Counted from the first letter of the stretch, positions 14,919 to 23,075 are shown. The stretch is DNA of 26,394 nucleotides from JANRKG01 sp033763635 (GCA_033763635.1 JANRKG010000102.1:1-26394), one strand, 5' to 3'. Numbers and translations are program-made. Notes: generated by a model from the letters alone, not told the origin.

Positions 14919-17753
14919 ATGTCTGCCCATTCTTCGCACCCCCAAGTTTCCCAATCGGCCGAGAATCATGCTTGGCACACCATCGAAGCTGAAAAAACCC
15001 TCTGGTTGTTAGGAAGTAATCGGACTCAGGGGTTAACCCAAGAACAAGCTGCCCAGAGTTTGCAGAAGCACGGCACCAATGAACTGGTCGAAACTGGGGG
15101 ACGAGCGCCCCTGGAAATTCTTTGGGACCAGTTCAAAAACATCATGTTATTGATGCTGATTGCCGTTGCCGTCATCTCAACCATTCTGGATGTGCGGGAA
15201 TCCCTGGTGAAGGGACAGTTCATTTTTCCCAAGGATGCGGTTGCGATCTTTGCGGTCGTGCTGCTGAATGGGTTGCTGGGATACCTTCAGGAAAGTGGGG
15301 CAGAAAAAGCACTGGCAGCCCTGAAAAACATGGCCTCCTCCAAGGTGCGGCTGATTCGGGATGGGAAACCTGCGGAAGTGGAATCTAAAGAACTGGTGCC
15401 CGGTGACATTATGCTGCTGGAAGCCGGGGTTAAGGTAGCGGCAGATGGACGGATTCTGGAAGCTGCGAATTTGCAGGTCCGGGAAGCGGCCCTGACAGGG
15501 GAAGCCCACGCGGTTGAGAAGCAAGCCAGTGCCATTCTGCCAGAAGATGCACCGTTGGGCGATCGCATCAATCTGGTGTTTTCGGGAACTGAGGTCGTGC
15601 ATGGGCGGGCTACGGTCCTGGTGACGGGCACCGGAATGCAGACCGAATTGGGCAAGATTGCGACAGCGCTGCAATCGGTCGAGGCAGAACCGACTCCCTT
15701 GCAAAAACGCATGACCCAGTTGGGGAATACGTTGGTGACAGGCTCGTTAGTGCTGGTGGCGATCGTGATTGCGGGCGGAACCCTCTTCAACCCCTCCCTG
15801 TTTGAGGAGTTGGTGAAAGTTTCCCTGAGTATGGCGGTGGCGGTTGTCCCAGAGGGCTTACCTGCCGTCATTACGGTGACGCTGGCTCTGGGGACGCAAC
15901 GCATGGTGAAGCGGAATGCTCTGATCCGCAAACTACCAGCGGTGGAAACCTTGGGTTCTGTCACCACCATTTGTTCGGATAAAACGGGAACCTTGACGCA
16001 AAACAAAATGGTCGTTCAGGCCATTCATACTGATCGCCACACTGCCCAGGTGACGGGGGACGGCTACAGCCCCGAAGGTCAGTTTTATCAACAGGCTGGT
16101 GCAGAAGCATCCCAGGAAATTGCAATCGAGGCAGCACCGGAATTACGATCGCTCTTGATGGCCTGTGTCCTCTGTAATGATGCGGTATTGCAGAAGGAGA
16201 ATGGGGAATGGGCGATTTTGGGCGACCCGACCGAAGGGGCATTATTGGCTGCCGCCGGAAAAGGCGGGTTGCGGAAAGATCAGCAGGAGCAAACGTTACC
16301 CCGTGTTGCCGAGTTCCCATTTTCGTCGGAACGGAAGCGAATGAGTGTGGTCGTGCAGGACGAATCCGGCCAGTTGGGCAGCAGCCCTTTCGTGCTGTTT
16401 ACGAAAGGTTCGCCTGAACTGGTATTAGAACGTTGTACCCATATCCAGCAAGACAACCAGGCCCAACCGATCACGGAACAACAACGGCAGCGCATTTTAG
16501 AACAGAATAATCAATTAGCCAGTCGGGGATTGCGTGTGTTGGGATTTGCCAGCAAAACCCTGACCGAGTTATCTGACCAGGAATCGGAAGAAACCGCTGA
16601 AACGCGCCTGACCTGGTTGGGGTTAGTGGGGATGTTGGATGCACCCCGTCCTGAGGTGCGGGAGGCGGTCGCGAAATGTCGTGCCGCTGGGATTCGCCCG
16701 GTGATGATTACGGGCGACCACCAACTGACGGCCCAGGCCATCGCAGAGGATCTGGGAATTGCCCAGATGGGCGCTCGGTGCCTGACCGGGCAGGAACTCC
16801 AAAAACTCTCGCCCGCAGAACTGGAAAAAGAAGTCCAGAACGTGAGTGTGTATGCGCGAGTGGCCCCCGAACACAAGTTACGCATTGTTCAGGCACTCCA
16901 GCGTCAGGGACACATTGTTGCCATGACCGGAGACGGGGTGAATGACGCACCTGCTCTAAAACAGGCTGATATTGGTGTGGCAATGGGCATTACAGGCACC
17001 GATGTCAGTAAGGAAGCGAGCGATATGGTGCTGCTAGATGATAACTTTGCCACGATCGTCTCTGCTGTTGAAGAAGGTCGGGTCGTTTACATCAACATTC
17101 GTCGGTTCATTCGCTATATTCTGGGGAGCAATATCGGTGAAGTGTTGACAATCGCAGCGGCTCCTCTGCTGGGCATGGGCGGCGTTCCCCTCTCTCCTCT
17201 GCAAATTCTCTGGATGAACTTAGTCACCGATGGGCTTCCCGCGCTGGCGCTGGCGGTGGAACCCGGTCGGCCGATTGTGATGCAACAACCGCCGAAAGAT
17301 CCGAAAGAGAGTATTTTCGCAAGAGGGTTGGGGTCTTACATGATTCGGATTGGGATTATTCTGGCCGTGATCACAATCTTGATGATGGTTTGGGCATATG
17401 GGTACACGGAACAGGTGCAAAGTGAGGTACTGGATCGCGATCGTTGGAAAACAATGGTATTCACAACCCTTTGTCTGGCACAAATGGGCCATGCTCTGGC
17501 AATTCGTTCGAATACCCGCTTAATGATCGAAGTCAATCCTTTCTCCAATCCCTATGTATTGTTGTCTGTAGTTATCACTAGCATTTTGCAATTGATGCTG
17601 ATTTACATTGAACCCCTACGGACCTTCTTTAACACTCACTACTTGAATGGCTTAGAACTCCTGATCTGTATTGGCTTTAGCTCTCTCATCTTTGTCTGGA
17701 TTGAAGCTGAAAAACTGTTTATCCGCTGGTATGCTGGTCGTCAATCTTCGTAG
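14919..17753 (+). CDS. pacL: P2A-type calcium-transporting ATPase (PacL/SERCA-like)
   Basis: A 944-aa cation pump that exports Ca2+ at the cost of ATP, with about ten membrane helices. Order: cation-ATPase N-terminal domain (~20-90), M1-M2, actuator domain with the L-T-G-E loop ('[14 protein letters not shown]'), M4 VPEGLP (P311-P315), phosphorylation site CSDKTGT (D354), nucleotide domain ('[13 protein letters not shown]'), the hinge TGDGVNDAP (D672, N675, D676), and M6 NLVTDG (N767, T770, D771). The M4 E-G-L and M6 N..TD residues are those of Ca2+ pumps, which favours calcium over copper or zinc. Length is normal. The start lacks a Shine-Dalgarno sequence and lies right after the perfect inverted repeat at 14860-14908. 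A pseudokinase-like gene follows within 38 bp. Confidence 0.93.
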   Translation: MSAHSSHPQVSQSAENHAWHTIEAEKTLWLLGSNRTQGLTQEQAAQSLQKHGTNELVETGGRAPLEILWDQFKNIMLLMLIAVAVISTILDVRESLVKGQFIFPKDAVAIFAVVLLNGLLGYLQESGAEKALAALKNMASSKVRLIRDGKPAEVESKELVPGDIMLLEAGVKVAADGRILEAANLQVREAALTGEAHAVEKQASAILPEDAPLGDRINLVFSGTEVVHGRATVLVTGTGMQTELGKIATALQSVEAEPTPLQKRMTQLGNTLVTGSLVLVAIVIAGGTLFNPSLFEELVKVSLSMAVAVVPEGLPAVITVTLALGTQRMVKRNALIRKLPAVETLGSVTTICSDKTGTLTQNKMVVQAIHTDRHTAQVTGDGYSPEGQFYQQAGAEASQEIAIEAAPELRSLLMACVLCNDAVLQKENGEWAILGDPTEGALLAAAGKGGLRKDQQEQTLPRVAEFPFSSERKRMSVVVQDESGQLGSSPFVLFTKGSPELVLERCTHIQQDNQAQPITEQQRQRILEQNNQLASRGLRVLGFASKTLTELSDQESEETAETRLTWLGLVGMLDAPRPEVREAVAKCRAAGIRPVMITGDHQLTAQAIAEDLGIAQMGARCLTGQELQKLSPAELEKEVQNVSVYARVAPEHKLRIVQALQRQGHIVAMTGDGVNDAPALKQADIGVAMGITGTDVSKEASDMVLLDDNFATIVSAVEEGRVVYINIRRFIRYILGSNIGEVLTIAAAPLLGMGGVPLSPLQILWMNLVTDGLPALALAVEPGRPIVMQQPPKDPKESIFARGLGSYMIRIGIILAVITILMMVWAYGYTEQVQSEVLDRDRWKTMVFTTLCLAQMGHALAIRSNTRLMIEVNPFSNPYVLLSVVITSILQLMLIYIEPLRTFFNTHYLNGLELLICIGFSSLIFVWIEAEKLFIRWYAGRQSS

Positions 17754-17791
17754 CCAAGATTTTCAACACATTCGCTTGGTTGACATTGCTC

Positions 17792-18613
17792 ATGAATAAA
17801 AAAGCAACCTTATCCCCTGGCATGCGGACGTATGACCAGGGGGAAGTCACAATCGATCTTGCACCTCCCATCTATCAGGATTTACAAGATCGATCGGCTA
17901 ATCTTTCTGAATTCACACAACGGTTGATTCACTTGATTGCGGAGGTTGAACACAACAGACAGCAGTACAATATCAACCCTTACGCTGAAAAATTTAATCG
18001 TGGGATTTACATTTTGGGTAAGGATGAGTCTGAATTGGGGGTTTTCCCGAATTCGAACCTGGTCTTAAAATGCTCAGAAGGTCGCTGGAATGCAGAAAAC
18101 CCAAGAAGGCAATTTTTGAGAAGCTTAGAATTAGCCTGGGAATTTAAAGCCCGGTTAACGGAGCCAGAACAGGCGTTGCTGCAAATTTGTCCTGTTTACT
18201 TACACTTCCAAACCCGTGCCAAGCGAACGCTTTTCAAGCGAGTGCTGGTGATGCCTCATATTGAGGGAACTCCGTTGGGAAAAATCGAAACTGGGTTTAG
18301 CGCTGAATTTTGCCAGACGTTTAAAATTCCTGACACAAAGGAAATTCTCCGAAAATTCAGGTTTACCCTGCACCGTTTGTTTGATCCTGATCAAAAGCGT
18401 CAACTGCTCAAAATTCAATCGGCGTATCTATTTCAACGGTTATCCCAAAAGGGAATTCGCATTTTTAGCTTGAATCAGAAAAATATTCTCGCGACATCCA
18501 AGCCCAACAAAACCCATACCCAATACGTGATTATTGATCCAATTGCAGATTATTATTTACCCATTTCTCCCATCTACAACCTTTTGACAGCCCAATTGTG
18601 TCGATGGGGATAG
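17792..18613 (+). CDS. Uncharacterised protein with kinase-like layout lacking the catalytic Asp
   Basis: A 273-aa soluble protein from the ATG at 17792 (a TTG at 17780 is the alternative). No family is recognised with confidence. The order of motifs resembles an APH/protein-kinase fold: LVLKC with K93 as a possible beta-3 lysine, a hinge-like VLVMPHIEGTPLG (151-163), a loop RIFSLNQKNIL (223-233) in the place of H-x-D-x4-N, and YVIIDP (245-250, D249) in the place of the metal-binding D-F-G/I-D strand. In the loop N231 is kept but Ser226 stands where the catalytic Asp would be, so it reads like a pseudokinase. It begins 38 bp after the calcium ATPase on the same strand and is probably co-transcribed. 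Kinase similarity is inference from motif order. Confidence 0.6.
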   Translation: MNKKATLSPGMRTYDQGEVTIDLAPPIYQDLQDRSANLSEFTQRLIHLIAEVEHNRQQYNINPYAEKFNRGIYILGKDESELGVFPNSNLVLKCSEGRWNAENPRRQFLRSLELAWEFKARLTEPEQALLQICPVYLHFQTRAKRTLFKRVLVMPHIEGTPLGKIETGFSAEFCQTFKIPDTKEILRKFRFTLHRLFDPDQKRQLLKIQSAYLFQRLSQKGIRIFSLNQKNILATSKPNKTHTQYVIIDPIADYYLPISPIYNLLTAQLCRWG

Positions 18614-18616
18614 AAC

Positions 18617-18628
18617 GACCTTTCGGTC
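18617..18628. terminator. Small hairpin between convergent genes
   Basis: GACC-TTTC-GGTC, four nt after the stop codon of the pseudokinase-like gene and 53 bp from the end of the opposing gene. On the minus strand it reads GACC-GAAA-GGTC, a GNRA-capped stem. There is no T-run, so it is only a possible weak bidirectional terminator. Confidence 0.25.
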
Positions 18629-18680
18629 AATTCCCTCAGGCAAAACTATTAGCCTCTCTCCCTGAATCATTTCTCCCATC

Positions 18681-19484
18681 TCACGCCTTTTCTTCATCTG
18701 CTTTCACTTTTTTCTCTTCAACAGGAATCAAGTTGACCACATCATAGAGAAGCTGTTCACTATCCGCTAAAGCTGCTAACGCCTTGTCGGGAATGAGGGC
18801 TGTGGGAACCCCCACATCCTCAAACAAAGCACTGCAATTCCAGTTTCTCCACAGCGCAACTTCCCCCGTCTCGATCGCCTTCAACAACAAAACCGATTGG
18901 GGAACGGGTTGGGTTGCTAACAGGGATGGGATCATTGCCTCAACTTGCGCCAATACTTCCGGCTGAAATTCAGGGCTTTTGGCAGTCCATCGGCTGAGGT
19001 GCACCACCGCTTCCTTCCCCCGCAATGCTGGGATCGTCCCTGCGATCGATGGTTGCGCCTTTTCCAGTTGGAGCACCAAAGTACGAGCCGGAACCGGAGG
19101 GGTTGTCATTCCCGGAGTGGTTTCTGAAGGAATACTGGTTTTGGATGCCGTGGTTGCTGCTGTAGTCGCATAGGTCTGGTAACTGGCAGCATCTTGCCAC
19201 TGGGACAACACAATCACCTGTTTTCCATCCTGACTCTTCAAGGTGGCTGATCCCTGAAAGCCCATCGCCTTTTTCATCGATTTACTCACGAGCTTCAGGG
19301 CTTTCACCGTCCCTTTTTGGGTTGCAAAAGCAGTTTCATAAACGACCGCAACTTCCATCCGTCCCGGTTGGTCAAAGATCAAAGCTTTTGGTTTTTTAGC
19401 AGCATAAACATTGCCTGGAAAAATCAGGCAGGCCAGAAGCAAGGGCAGACAGAATAAAGCGAATGACCTCAGCTTAGAAACCAT
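18681..19484 (-). CDS. Exported protein with ABM-like (dimeric alpha/beta barrel) domains
   Basis: A 267-aa secreted protein. A signal peptide (residues 1-28, hydrophobic core FALFCLPLLLACLIF, cleavage after VYA) is followed by an ABM-like half, ~40-105 ('MEVAVVYETAFATQKGTV', 'SQWQDAASYQTYATT'). After a Thr/Pro/Ser linker (~108-135) comes a second, weaker alpha/beta segment, ~135-220 ('VVHLSRWTAKSPEF'). The tail is acidic/basic (EEKKVKADEEKA). ABM domains occur in heme-degrading and quinone mono-oxygenases, but many members are of unknown function, and no catalytic residues are obvious. It is the last gene of a tight six-gene minus-strand cluster: its ATG is 4 bp after the previous stop, so translation is probably coupled. 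Confidence 0.75.
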   Translation of the reverse strand: MVSKLRSFALFCLPLLLACLIFPGNVYAAKKPKALIFDQPGRMEVAVVYETAFATQKGTVKALKLVSKSMKKAMGFQGSATLKSQDGKQVIVLSQWQDAASYQTYATTAATTASKTSIPSETTPGMTTPPVPARTLVLQLEKAQPSIAGTIPALRGKEAVVHLSRWTAKSPEFQPEVLAQVEAMIPSLLATQPVPQSVLLLKAIETGEVALWRNWNCSALFEDVGVPTALIPDKALAALADSEQLLYDVVNLIPVEEKKVKADEEKA

Positions 19485-19488
19485 AAAA

Positions 19489-19764
19489 CTAACCTAATGC
19501 ACTCACCAGACGGCTAATTTCTTGCGGTAAATGACCAATTTCAAACCATAACTGCTGGGGGCTGATGTGAAACCCATACTTTAGTAGCAAAATAATAGCT
19601 ACGATCGCCACGATCGTGCCCGACTCCAATGCCAGCAATTTAAACAATACTCGCAAACCCAGAAACACCACCGTAATTGCAGCCACCACTAACACAGTTT
19701 GGGGATCAATTGAATTGATCAATGCGCTCATTGAATGGATGAATGAATCTAGAGAATCATTCAC
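19489..19764 (-). CDS. Small membrane protein, two helices
   Basis: A 91-aa protein not recognised. Residues ~22-44 and ~47-64 are hydrophobic helices around a short 'LALESGT' turn. The N-terminus is hydrophilic, and the C-terminal ~27 residues are amphipathic ('QQLWFEIGHLPQEISRLVSA'). The start ATG at 19764 has GAGG about 12 nt upstream. Stop and next start are 4 bp apart, which argues that it works with the exported ABM-like protein that follows. Confidence 0.7.
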   Translation of the reverse strand: MNDSLDSFIHSMSALINSIDPQTVLVVAAITVVFLGLRVLFKLLALESGTIVAIVAIILLLKYGFHISPQQLWFEIGHLPQEISRLVSALG

Positions 19765-19809
19765 AACAGCCTCAAGAAGAATGAAATAGAACCACTAGAA
19801 TTTTAAGCG

Positions 19810-20481
19810 TCAAAACTGATTAAATATCGTAACTAGAAGTCCCAATACAAGGATGACGATCGCAGTTCCCATGAGATTGGTTCTTTGGGGAGAAGGTTGA
19901 TAGGCGGGACTCAGCCAAAACCGCAGAAACTTCACGACCAGGGGCATTACAGCCAATGATAGGATCGAGGACGTGATCAGGTTGTTCACTAACATGGCAC
20001 TGGCAGGGGGCCAGGATTTCATGATCCCCAAGGTTGAGAACAAAAACGACTGAAGCATCACTGTCGGATACAGCCCTAACACAACGGATAAAATCTGTTT
20101 CCAGGTGGGCGGACCTAGCCCTCGCTGCTCTGAGTCAATGCCACGCGAAAACCAACCCTCTAATCCCGTCGTGAAGGATTTGAATCGGTAGGCCCGGAAA
20201 ATGTGTTGTCCAGCTTCGAGAGAACGTTTGCGATCGTCAGATTCAATCCAATCTTGCAGATGTTCGGGTGAGTCGAAATGAACGATGGAATACCACTTCA
20301 CTGCATCGTTTTCACAGGTAAGGGGCGGACAGCAATCGACTCTCAAAAACCCAGATTGCTGTTTCGCAGAGCGAATGAACCCATAACGCCATCGCCGAAA
20401 AGCAAAATATTTGCCTTTCGGCACGATGTGTTCAATCACTAAACTGCTGTAAAAAGCTTGAGTGATTTGTGGATCGGACAT
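19810..20481 (-). CDS. ABM-domain protein with C-terminal membrane helices
   Basis: A 223-aa protein. Residues ~12-100 form an antibiotic-biosynthesis-monooxygenase-like ferredoxin fold ('[19 protein letters not shown]', '[11 protein letters not shown]', '[21 protein letters not shown]'). Residues ~130-223 contain three or four transmembrane helices. This layout is known from a family of uncharacterised bacterial ABM-membrane proteins. An enzymatic role, perhaps with a quinone or heme-like substrate, is possible but not shown; Cys50-Cys51 and several Arg are present in the soluble part. It sits in the six-gene cluster, 45 bp before the small membrane protein. No Shine-Dalgarno sequence is seen; a 14-bp tandem duplication occupies its upstream region. 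Confidence 0.82.
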   Translation of the reverse strand: MSDPQITQAFYSSLVIEHIVPKGKYFAFRRWRYGFIRSAKQQSGFLRVDCCPPLTCENDAVKWYSIVHFDSPEHLQDWIESDDRKRSLEAGQHIFRAYRFKSFTTGLEGWFSRGIDSEQRGLGPPTWKQILSVVLGLYPTVMLQSFLFSTLGIMKSWPPASAMLVNNLITSSILSLAVMPLVVKFLRFWLSPAYQPSPQRTNLMGTAIVILVLGLLVTIFNQF

Positions 20482-20488
20482 TACAATA

Positions 20489-20516
20489 TCAGGCTGTTAT
20501 TCTCAGGCTGTTATTC
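20489..20516. repeat. 14-bp tandem duplication at a gene junction
   Basis: TCAGGCTGTTATTC is present at 20489-20502 and 20503-20516. The right copy contains the TAA stop of the upstream minus-strand gene (20511), so the duplication spans that gene's end and the short gap before the next start. It may have lengthened the spacer or displaced a ribosome binding site. Confidence 0.85.
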
Positions 20517-21137
20517 CTCTGCGGTTGTCGCACTTTCAAGTTTGGCCTTCGCCTTTGCCCTGCCATCACTAATCTTCTTGGCGATTTCCTCAGGGGTGGG
20601 GACGAATTTTCCTTTCTCCTTCATGGATGGGCTGACACCCTCTGGCGCAAACTGCGTTTTCATCTTCATCCCTGCACTGATTTTTTCGCTGATTTCTTCA
20701 GGAGTTGGCATAAATCCTTCCTTCTTCTTCAGGAAAAACTGCTTCTTCTGTTCGGGGGTGAGAGAGGCCAGCATATCTTTTTGTGGCAGAGCTTTGAGGA
20801 TATTTGCCAACTGATATTTTTGGTCTGGGGTTAAGGCCAGTCCTTTGAATGCCTTGCGAAAACTTTTACCAGCCTTAATTTCTGCCACCACCTGATCACA
20901 TTGTTCAGGGCTAAGAATCTCTGCCATCTGAGGCAATACCGTTGCATTTAACTGTTGCATTCTGTCATCGACTGGAGAGGCGGCAACGGTTGCAGGGGCA
21001 TCAATGGCAGAACTTGCTGGCTCAACCTGTACCACCTCTGGCAGAACTTCATCCGCCAACGCCTGAGAAACATTCGGAATCGCAAAATTTAAGAGCAACA
21101 GCAAACTCACAAAAATAGATAGCAACCAGGATTTCAT
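20511..21137 (-). CDS. Exported helical protein with Spy/CpxP-like 'LTPEQ' segments and a C-terminal repeat
   Basis: A 208-aa secreted protein. Signal peptide 1-28 (LLSIFVSLLLLLNFAIP core, cleavage near ALA-DE). Residues ~60-135 are helical, with three 'L(S/T)P(E/D)Q' turns (ILSPEQCDQ, LTPDQKYQL, LTPEQKKQF), a pattern seen in Spy/CpxP-type periplasmic helical proteins. Residues ~138-200 hold two copies of an 'F(M/V)PTPEEI..KIS.G' unit (FMPTPEEISEKISAG and FVPTPEEIAKKISDG). The tail is Lys/Ala-rich. It has an AAGGAA Shine-Dalgarno sequence. It is third in the six-gene cluster, 59 bp after the DUF1275 gene. Chaperone-like function is a guess from motif style only. Confidence 0.72.
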   Translation of the reverse strand: MKSWLLSIFVSLLLLLNFAIPNVSQALADEVLPEVVQVEPASSAIDAPATVAASPVDDRMQQLNATVLPQMAEILSPEQCDQVVAEIKAGKSFRKAFKGLALTPDQKYQLANILKALPQKDMLASLTPEQKKQFFLKKKEGFMPTPEEISEKISAGMKMKTQFAPEGVSPSMKEKGKFVPTPEEIAKKISDGRAKAKAKLESATTAEE

Positions 21138-21196
21138 TTTTTATTTCCTTCTAAAAAACGTGAGTGGGGGAGCTAGTCATTGGCAGGTTTATGATT

Positions 21197-21982
21197 CTAA
21201 TCCTTGGGGGAGAAGTCATGCTGGCTATAGGCAGCGATCGCCAAAATTGAAACAGCCGCCAGGGGTAAAACAAGGCTCCACCAGGTTTCGGATAGCAAGA
21301 TGAAGATGGCGGCAGCAAACCCCCCCAGGGCAAATCCAAGGATAACCGGGATAAAGCGGCCCATCCGCTCCAGGGCTTCCTCGCCTTCCTGTTGGGTCTG
21401 CTCGTTGGGGGCAGGGGAAAGTTTTGCAACTAAAAACTGCACGATGTCGATCGTCAATTGGGTGGTATTTCCTGTCATCACGGTCGTGGGAATGTAGCTC
21501 TTGAAAACCCCTCTCGCTTCTTTCATCAAGGCATTCTGGATCGCCATTGCAACCACCCCGGAGATCCCGATCGGCAAAATATATTCTTCCTGCACATCCA
21601 GGAGCAGGGCCGGGGAAAGGGTGGTGCCAATAATCCACAAAACTGCCAAAGCAATTGCCTCAGCCGTTAAGAGAACTGCAAAGACAGGCCACTTTTTGTG
21701 GCGAGCATACCGGGCCAAGAGGGAGGTCAGGGCCACTGTCACCATAAACGTCGGTAACATTAACAGGCGGGTGATGGTTGTTTGCTCATCTTCACCCACA
21801 AAGGAAGACCCTGCCAAGGCAATATTTCCTGTCACATGGGCTGTGAAAATGCCAAACAGGATGATAAATGCCGAGGTGTCTACAAAGCCAGCGACCCAAC
21901 TCAGAATAAAACCAGCAGGCCCATCACTGATCAGAAATGCACCAAGGTTAAATGGTTGACTCCTGGGTGGAACGATCGTCAT
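21197..21982 (-). CDS. YoaK/DUF1275 family membrane protein
   Basis: A 261-aa integral membrane protein with about six helices. The family signature is clear: 'AGFVDTSAFIILFGIFTAHVTGN' (19-23 residues, first helix pair; shown abbreviated) and later 'IPTTVMTGNTTQL'. Function is unknown; transport has been suggested for relatives. ATG 21982 is chosen over the ATG at 22015 because GAAGGAGGGG stands 6 nt before it. A Gln/Glu-rich loop (PNEQTQQEGEEALE) lies between helices. It is second in the six-gene cluster, 36 bp after the Ala/Lys-rich exported protein. Confidence 0.85.
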   Translation of the reverse strand: MTIVPPRSQPFNLGAFLISDGPAGFILSWVAGFVDTSAFIILFGIFTAHVTGNIALAGSSFVGEDEQTTITRLLMLPTFMVTVALTSLLARYARHKKWPVFAVLLTAEAIALAVLWIIGTTLSPALLLDVQEEYILPIGISGVVAMAIQNALMKEARGVFKSYIPTTVMTGNTTQLTIDIVQFLVAKLSPAPNEQTQQEGEEALERMGRFIPVILGFALGGFAAAIFILLSETWWSLVLPLAAVSILAIAAYSQHDFSPKD

Positions 21983-22018
21983 CCCTTCCCCTCCTTCAAT
22001 CCTGATTATCCACAAGCA

Positions 22019-22483
22019 TTAAGCTGCATCAGGAGCTACTACTTCTACGGCTTCCTCCGCTTCAGTAGCTTTAGCAGCCTCTTTAGCGGCCTTCTTCGCT
22101 GCTTTAGCTTCTGCCTTGGCAGCTTTCTTGGCGGCCTTCTCTGCCTGCTTCGCCTCTTCTGCCTTGGCTTCTTCTGCTTCTTCTAACTTCTTGGCTTCTG
22201 CCTTGGCAGCTTTCTTGGCGGCCTTGGCTTCTTCTTTGGCAGCCTTCTTCGCCGCTTTTTCTGCTGCTTCTGCCTCTGCTGCGTCAGAAGTTACAGATTC
22301 GGCTTCGGTTGCGAGCAGCGTCTCAGGGGAAACTTCTGCCAAGAGAGAGAACGAAGTTGGGGAGAGGGCATTCACAGGAGAAATTGCTGCCCAGGTGGTG
22401 CAGGGATACCCCACCAGTACCCCCAGAACTAGAATAAGGGGAAGAACAAAGGCTCTGACCTTGGGAAAAAGCTTACGCATCAT
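22019..22483 (-). CDS. Exported Ala/Lys/Glu-rich coiled-coil protein
   Basis: A 154-aa low-complexity protein. A signal peptide (1-~33, core FVLPLILVLGVLVG) precedes ~35 ordinary residues. Then ~80 residues are made almost only of Ala, Lys and Glu (for example 'EAEAAEKAAKKAAKEEAKAA'), forming a long charged helix or coiled coil like the TolA stalk or histone-H1-like tails. The acidic end is 'EEAVEVVAPDAA'. An exported charged helix of this kind could bridge envelope layers or bind polyanions. It is the first gene of the six-gene minus-strand cluster; GAGGATT lies upstream of ATG 22483. Short internal DNA repeats make its length prone to change by slippage. Confidence 0.7.
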   Translation of the reverse strand: MMRKLFPKVRAFVLPLILVLGVLVGYPCTTWAAISPVNALSPTSFSLLAEVSPETLLATEAESVTSDAAEAEAAEKAAKKAAKEEAKAAKKAAKAEAKKLEEAEEAKAEEAKQAEKAAKKAAKAEAKAAKKAAKEAAKATEAEEAVEVVAPDAA

Positions 22484-22627
22484 TAGAATGAATCCTCAAT
22501 TAAAACTCACTTCAGCATCGGTCAAAATTTTTGAAGCGCCGGAAACGGCCTGAGTCACGCTTTAGTATCTAAACTCGGACCCTCCGACAGTTCCGTCTCC
22601 AGAGATACAAAATAACTCGTATTCTTG

Positions 22628-22647
22628 GTATACCGTATACTGTATAC
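22628..22647. promoter_or_regulatory. Three GTATAC palindromes at 7-bp spacing, candidate operator
   Basis: GTATAC-C-GTATAC-T-GTATAC at 22628-22633, 22635-22640 and 22642-22647; the last copy sits in an 8-bp palindrome TGTATACA. It is 145 bp upstream of the exported Ala/Lys-rich gene and 527 bp upstream of the permease start. A GTATAC-T-GTATGC copy lies upstream of the 5-hydroxyisourate hydrolase gene at 26351-26363. GntR/FadR-type regulators often use such GTATAC-centred palindromes, but the regulator is unknown. Confidence 0.6.
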
Positions 22648-22810
22648 AAAAATCTGGATAAGTTCATAATTGTATGCTGTAAAACTAAATTTTATTGAGA
22701 AAACGCTTGGTTGAGACAACTGCAACTTATGTAAGTCGTTCTCATTAGTTTTATTAACCTGGCAATTATTGTTCTTAGAAGATTTCTGGAAAAATAATCT
22801 ACCCGCTGGT

Positions 22811-22878
22811 TTCGACTTCGCTCAACAGCACCCGCGCCCTGAGCGCAGCCGAAGGTCTCCCCTGAGCGGAGTCGAAGG
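22811..22878. repeat. REP-like repeat cluster
   Basis: TTCGACTTCGCTCA (22811-22824) is an inverted copy, one mismatch, of TGAGCGGAGTCGAA (22863-22876). A related unit CCTGAGCGCAGCCGAAGG lies between at 22838-22855. GC-rich units of the 'CTGAGCGGAGTCGAAGG' type are dispersed repeats in many cyanobacterial genomes. They contrast with the AT-rich surroundings, which supports insertion. Confidence 0.7.
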
Positions 22879-23039
22879 CTAACCTACAGGTAAACTCCTT
22901 TCTGGAAATCTCCTTACTTGTTCTTATTCCACAAACCTTTTTCCACAAACCCTTTTCCCGGAAACAGAGTCTATCCAGGCAGAATATTACCAAACCTATT
23001 ACCAGAGATATCGAAACGCATCTCAAAACTTACGTTCCA

Positions 23040-23075
23040 TTTCATATTCCGGGATTATTTCATATTCCGGGATTA
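23040..23075. repeat. 18-bp tandem duplication (2 exact copies)
   Basis: TTTCATATTCCGGGATTA occurs at 23040-23057 and 23058-23075. It lies about 100 bp upstream of the NCS2 permease start, possibly in its promoter region. Confidence 0.88.

Noticed and set aside
15177..15704. Long antisense frames inside the calcium ATPase gene
   Set aside because: They mirror the reading frame of a strongly conserved plus-strand gene and have no independent start signals or domains.
22628..22647. NtcA binding site (GTA-N8-TAC)
   Set aside because: The spacing within the array gives GTA-N7-TAC, and no suitably placed -10 box was seen.
22799..23026. 75-residue minus-strand frame
   Set aside because: Its C-terminal third is translated REP-like repeat sequence ('AFDSAQGRPSAALRARVLL'), a common artefact of these repeats.
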